64,000 nucleotides of DNA from NCBI GenBank assembly GCA_950295325.1, contig OX485805.1, forward strand, positions 58,428,758 to 58,492,757, given 5' to 3'. Positions 59,064 to 64,000 of this stretch are shown here, in pieces. The position numbers and the translations under genes are program-made. The notes beneath the pieces were generated by a model that had not been told where the DNA came from, made no database searches, and was given only the letters and a program-made list of their open reading frames with translations. The DNA comes from Polytrichum commune (Eukaryota > Streptophyta > Polytrichopsida > Polytrichales > Polytrichaceae). Positions within the stretch are counted from its first letter, which is position 1; each line of letters begins with the position of its first letter.

Positions 59064-60287
59064 CCTGCAGCACTCGAGAATCAACAAGTTTGCAGGATTT
59101 ATCTTCATAAAGTGACTTCAGAAATCATGACAAAGCTGGAAGAACATTGTTCTTGGGTCCAGATACTTTCATGTATTTATCTTCTAATATAGCTTCTAAG
59201 CCTTTTGTGATCACTCTACTTACGATTTGGACGCCTATAGTTGAGTGGTATATGGCAAGGCTCATAGTTAAGAATGAGAACAGACAGCAAAGCAACATGC
59301 GCCAGGATGAGATTGGACTACATGTGCTTGGAATTTGTTTCGTCCCATTCTACAACGTGAATCAACAGTGAACACGATTGGGAGGGCCTAACATGTAATC
59401 ATTCACTTTTAATTCATCACCAATAATAACTTCTTCATGCATCTCTACTTTGATTCTTATACTTCAAACTACAATCTGCGTGATTCTCAGCTGCTACCTA
59501 GATAAAAACAATTTCTTTAGCCGATCCAAGAGCTAGAAATGTACTGTGTGGAGTTCGAATTTTCTACAACTGTAGGTCCATGACACATCTTAGCCTAACA
59601 AACTCGTAACAAGCATTCAAAAACTACCTGCAGGTTCACTTGTCACAAGAATCTGATCAAACCCAAGATTATATTCTACTGAGTTCTTCGATGAGCTAGC
59701 TAGGGAATTCATCACTATGTGATCACCTAAAGAGTAAGTCTAGAATAATTCTTCACTTTGGGACTCCTACAACTTGTGCATCTGTACTCCGATTCTGAAA
59801 CTTGAAACTCGCAATAATTGTTAACCGGATGAAGCAATTCCCGACACGATCCAACGGCTAGAAACGTACTATAGGGAGTTGGAAGAATTGGAAGAAGTGT
59901 CCACATATATTAGTTTACCTTAACAGGACATGCTAACAAGCAACTCAGACTTGAAGATCATCGTTATCACTCTACCGACTATATATTCTGACAAGAAACG
60001 CCCGGGAGCCACCATGCAAAAGTCTAGCTAGTCTACCAGCAGGACTCAACCTGCTAATTCATTCGACCCCACGTCGATCACCAACTGACACTTCATGGCC
60101 ATTCAAGCAGCAAATTAAAACTACGTCTACACAAAGTCCAAACTCCAACGCTAAGTGATGCGCGCACCTGCAGATTGATGAAAGGTCAAGTGGAATGATC
60201 GCCGCGCTGAGCAGAAGAAGTGACGATGTGAAGTGCAGGAGTGATGATGAGTGAGTGATTGAAACTGGCTGGACCCAGGGCTTATAT
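59064..60287 (-). promoter_or_regulatory. Gene B promoter, untranslated exon and leader intron
   Basis: On the minus strand, CGATATAAGCCC (60281-60289) is a good TATA box, followed ~30 nt later by a C/A-rich start region (about 60255). An untranslated exon ends CTGCAG/GTGCGC at 60168. The leader intron (60167-59065) ends GTGCTGCAG, and the exon with the ATG begins at 59064. Plant-like, but start site and splicing are inferred from sequence only. Confidence 0.45.
59420..60000. repeat. Old ~310-bp tandem duplication in the gene B leader intron
   Basis: Matching landmarks: gatccaagagctagaaatgtactgtgtggagtt (about 59523) and gatccaacggctagaaacgtactatagggagtt (about 59849). These are flanked by further diverged similarity (cttgtcacaagaatctgat region versus later text). 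Degenerate, so old. Confidence 0.5.
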
Positions 60288-60587
60288 CGAATCATGAAAG
60301 TTAAGAAACTACGTGTGTGGGAGCTGATTTGGCCTACATTGTCTGACCACTAAGTTAGTGCTGCCATTGCTTGACAGATATGCGGAGACCACACACACAT
60401 TCGACAACACCAGCTCTCGAAACAGACTTTAGTTAGCCAAGCTGAAAGAATGTCGGCCTTGACATGGGTCATCATATTCGAAGAGCTTGGTTTCCAGGAT
60501 GGTCCATAACCTCTTTACTTCTCTTTAATTGGGTATGAACGTCCATAACATTCTTTAGCAATGTGGGCTCTCGCAATATTATAGTCA

Positions 60588-60710
60588 GATGGTGGGAGTT
60601 CAATTTAAATATGAGTTTCCCTTTGCAGCTTTTCGAGTATCCTATTGTTATGTTATGAGGGCCCACAGAACGAGAGTTACACGTTGATTAATGTTATGTG
60701 TATTTTCAAC
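60588..60710 (+). repeat. ~120-bp dispersed repeat, copy 2
   Basis: Same unit as 57878-58000. Confidence 0.65.
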
Positions 60711-60879
60711 TCTAATCCAAGACAATGGTTTTGCAAGGTGCAAAACCTTGGTTTCGGAAGGGGAGACCGCACATATTTGAAAACACATGTTTCAAAATGG
60801 AGTTTGACAAGCCAAGGTAAATTGGAATTTTGGCCTTGACATGTGCCTAACTTCGAGGAGATTGAAAACGCCATTGAAA

Positions 60880-61400
60880 CATAACTAAACTTAGAGTTTT
60901 TTAATTTTCAATATGTTAATTTTATAATATTGTAGTTAATGCCTTCTATTTCCACAAAGTATTCATACACATTCAAACTAATAAAGTGTGATTGAATGTA
61001 ATTAAGTCTAAATAACCGTATTAGAAGGTACTTTGATCGGAAGGCCTAGGTTTCTACGTACAAGTATTCATACACATTCAAACTAATTAAGCCCAATTAA
61101 GTGTAAGTAAGTGCATTTAGCCTAATTAAGCATAATGAAGTCTAAACAAGCGTAATTAAGCACATCATTCCTCATATTTGAATTAAATCACGATTAGTTC
61201 CAGTAAGTGTATTTTATAATTAATTAGTTTCATTAGCATACTTTCTGATTTAATTGGGATTAGTTAGGATTATTTAGACTTAAAAACATTCAACCATACT
61301 TTATTAGTCTGAATGTGTATAAATACTTGTGGAAATAGAAGGTATTAACTAAACTATTCTAAAATAAACATATTGAAACAAAAACACTAATTTTAGTTCC
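60880..61400. mobile_element. AT-rich foldback element, arms ~130 bp
   Basis: About 60890-61020 is the imperfect inverted repeat of about 61260-61396; shared words include gccttctatttccacaaagtatt and acacattcaaactaataaag, reversed in the right arm. An internal partial third copy of the arm lies at about 61060-61090. No coding capacity; TSD not resolved. Confidence 0.6.
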
Positions 61401-63007
61401 ATCTTAGAATAACAAAGACCCTTTCAATGACAAGTCAAAAAAATTATAACCTCAGCACTAATGAGGGTTTTGTAATATTTTTGACTTCCAAGTCAATTAC
61501 ATGATTTACTGCTGGTTTCACTTCAAAAATGATATCCCAATCAATTGCTTACTTACTCAATGGAAGTGAAACATATGTTGTGGATTTCGGACCTTGAAGA
61601 TGAAGTGCACTCAATATGGGTTATATGAACAAGCGGCCTTCCAGAATGCAAGGGCAATTTTATTTTTTGAAATCGGACGGAGCAAACAGTAGTGTTCAAT
61701 CGGAATCTGAGATTTATTAGACTTTTTTTGCGGGAGCTACCTGGAAGCACCGGATCGCGGGCCCATGAAAGTTCGTAGGGGGAAGGTTAGCGGCAACATA
61801 GCAAACGGAGGTAACTTACACTAAGTTGAGTGAGGTGAGTTTGGACTCATGATAGTTTGTGCCGGGAAGCCTTGACAACTAATGACTAAATTTGAAGCTT
61901 GGGACCACGCCATTCTATGTTTGTCGGAACACGTTGTCTGTCAAGTGGCCACAGTCACTTACCGTGTCTACTTCCAATGTGTGGAATTTCATCTTTTTAC
62001 TTCACCTCTAGGCCAGGCTCTTGCCTTGTTGGGCCCCTCTTAGCCTCTTATCAACCGTTCAAGAAAGGGGGGGATGATATCTACAAACTCCCCTACCAAG
62101 TATTGAAATCATATGCTATTAGGTTTGTGGTATTGAATCCGTATTTAGCATAAATTATTCAAACAAAAGATTCGGTGGAATTAAAGCCGCGTTTGACAAC
62201 GGTGACTAACAAATAAACGATCATATATGTGGCATGTATTTGAGTTTACTAGGTCATTTATATAAGCTCAAATGGGGCTCAAATTGGCTAATAAAATATT
62301 CCAATCTTCTTAGAATATTATGCATAGGTTAAATGGGTTGATTTTGGATAGAGTATTTTTTTTTATCTATTTAGCTAGATATATTTACAAGTAATCATGT
62401 ATCATGTGAATTGATATTAGGTTAATTCGGAGTTTCGGATAATAGTCCAAAACTATGCACAAATTTTGTGATAACAAACAAAAACATAGACGTGCAAAGA
62501 CACAACAATATGACCATACATGCATGAACTATGTTTTTAAGTAAATCTAGACTTATGCATGAATTTTGGACAAAATGAAAACTAATGTGTGTACTTGTAT
62601 CGGTGGATCCTATGATAGAAATGACAGCGAGTAATCGTAGAGGCCGATTGCACATCATGTTGTAGCATGTGTTAGTTGCATGCACACTATGTTGTTTGTA
62701 AGAAAATACACATCTAGAGAAATCATTTTACCATATTGCTTCTCAAAGTATGTATATGTGGGATTTTCATTATATTCTTCTAGCTTCTTCCCCCAAAAAA
62801 AATATTTTGCAATGTGCATGTTGCAACTATGCAAAAACAAAATACTCTCAAATGCATTATTAATTTTGGACAAGTCTTTAGTCCATATTTGCTTAAATCC
62901 TAGTTATGATAAACTCATTAACATTGAAAATTGAAATTAAACAAATTAAAATAATTAAGCTACATATGACCCACAACAACAAAGTTGTCACAGTGGGAAG
63001 AAGTCAC
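61401..63007. other. AT-rich intergenic DNA, no gene recognised
   Basis: Several open frames of 60-87 codons on both strands show no motif, no splice framework and no second copy in the window. Confidence 0.5.
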
Positions 63008-63773
63008 AATATTGATGGGATTCAAAAGATGATGTCAACCACCGGTTCTATCCAAAATGTCCAAATTGTCCAAAATTACCTAAATACTAGTTGATGTTTA
63101 AGGATTGGGGGATTAACCTCAGCTCAATCCATGACTATTTGGTTCAAGCACCTACTAGGGGCTTCTATCCAACCCTTGTAGAAGCTTGTACAAGTTACAC
63201 ATATAATCTAGTAAAAATTTGCTTGGTCTATGAGATTGATTCACAATATATTAAAAACAAGCTAACAAAAGGGTAAGCTATTACAAGCTTTAAATATGAT
63301 CTATTATGACGATAACATAGATATGTGTGGGAAAATATTCAAGTAAAATAGGACCAAGACCTAGGCCAAAATCAGAACATGTCGAATTATATGATAGCAC
63401 ATGTATACCATATCAAAAATGTAAGACCTATTAACTTCAATCAAGCGTCTCAAAAGGACAAGGATTTTTAAATAAAAATAAATCTTCATAAATCAAACTT
63501 AGACTTTTCTAAACTTTCTTGGTCGTAACTCTCCCTTACATAAACAAAGCATGTGAAAAGAGAGTTCCGAAAGAATAACCATCATGTGGGACCAAATTCT
63601 TTATTCTTAACTACACCAAATACAAGGCATGACTTTGTGACACTTTAAATGTCGTACCACAAAATCTCCTTGTTGGGAGGTTAGCAAGATTGACCAGCAT
63701 TCGCCAAAACTAGTAGACCTAAGTTATATGAAGAAGCCGGTAAGACTTAGACCATACCCGAAGGTCTAGTAAA
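63008..63773 (+). repeat. Dispersed 770-bp repeat R, copy 2
   Basis: Same orientation as 10347-11118, about 95% identical by eye with small deletions. Flanks are unrelated to those of copy 1 on both sides. Confidence 0.75.
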
Positions 63774-63785
63774 GAGCGACGCTAT

Positions 63786-63826
63786 TTTGCGAGCAGTGAG
63801 CAGTGAGCGGTGAGCGGTGAGCGATA
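63786..63826. repeat. Short 7-bp tandem repeat (gagcagt/gagcggt)
   Basis: Five to six units of gagcagt or gagcggt beginning just after repeat R ends. Confidence 0.8.
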
Positions 63827-64000
63827 AGTTTTTCTTTTTTTAGTTAAAATAATAGTTTAATGTGCAGGGTATATTAAAAAAATCAATGTTTTGCAAATAT
63901 ATTTCCAATTATAGTAAATTTTAGGACCTATGCCCGTGGAAAATTCCTCCACAGTGATCGTTGCAAAGTTGTTTTTGGGATGTTTTTAGGGTTTAGGGAG

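Overview
This window looks like nuclear DNA of a land plant. It has AT-rich intergenic DNA, GT-AG introns, CT-rich leaders, a plant-style chromovirus (Ty3/gypsy with chromodomain, initiator-tRNA-Met primer site) and a hAT/KIAA1586-like transposase relic. A bryophyte or other early-diverging plant is possible, but I cannot establish the species from sequence alone. I saw no tRNA, rRNA or CRISPR array.

Two compartments alternate. The GC-richer one (1-10346 and 24263-56811) holds a duplicated gene block heavily invaded by one LTR-retrotransposon family. The AT-rich one (10347-24262 and 56812-64000) holds small genes, MITE-like foldbacks, minisatellites and the hAT relic, and no copy of that retrotransposon.

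The retrotransposon has ~973-bp LTRs beginning TGTCGCGCACC and ending GGTTGCGACA, a tRNA-Met-type primer site and a GGTGGGGGTGAG polypurine tract. Fourteen LTRs are present. They resolve into one element cut by the window edge (E0, 1-2959, minus), four complete elements and five solo LTRs. Each complete element and each solo LTR has its own 5-bp target-site duplication (TSD). E1 (26169-55226, plus, TSD atgac) contains E2 (30649-44644, minus, gaggt), which contains E3 (33271-40226, minus, atatg). E1 also contains E4 (45829-54129, minus, cattg), which contains solo LTR S4 (49277-50278, gcaat). LTR divergence by eye (E1 about 6 differences, E4 3, E2 2 plus an indel, E3 1) follows the nesting order. 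Copies share a missing reverse-transcriptase core and the same stop in integrase, so the family appears non-autonomous. The LTR itself is an almost unbroken chain of about 18 short hairpins, some with covarying stems.

The host gene block encodes an acidic, coiled-coil-containing N-terminal region and an FCP1/NIF-like HAD phosphatase domain with DLNGV in place of DxDx(T/V), followed by a second proline/serine-rich unit. Copy 1 (plus, 3148-9944) is split by solo LTRs S1, S2 and S3. Copy 2 (minus) is split by E1 and by S5, so its two halves lie 29 kb apart. Removing the insertions gives an open phosphatase exon of equal length in both copies. A 16-bp palindrome (ACGAACGCGCGTTCGT and variants) recurs about 14 times, only in this block.

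In the AT-rich compartment I assembled two small spliced genes that single-frame ORFs miss: gene A (15299-16422, plus, 88 aa) and gene B (57288-58960, minus, 120 aa). They share exon layout, intron phases and sequence, and so define a small family I do not recognise. Between the compartments a 770-bp repeat (10347-11118 and 63008-63773) abuts the breakpoint of the duplicated block.
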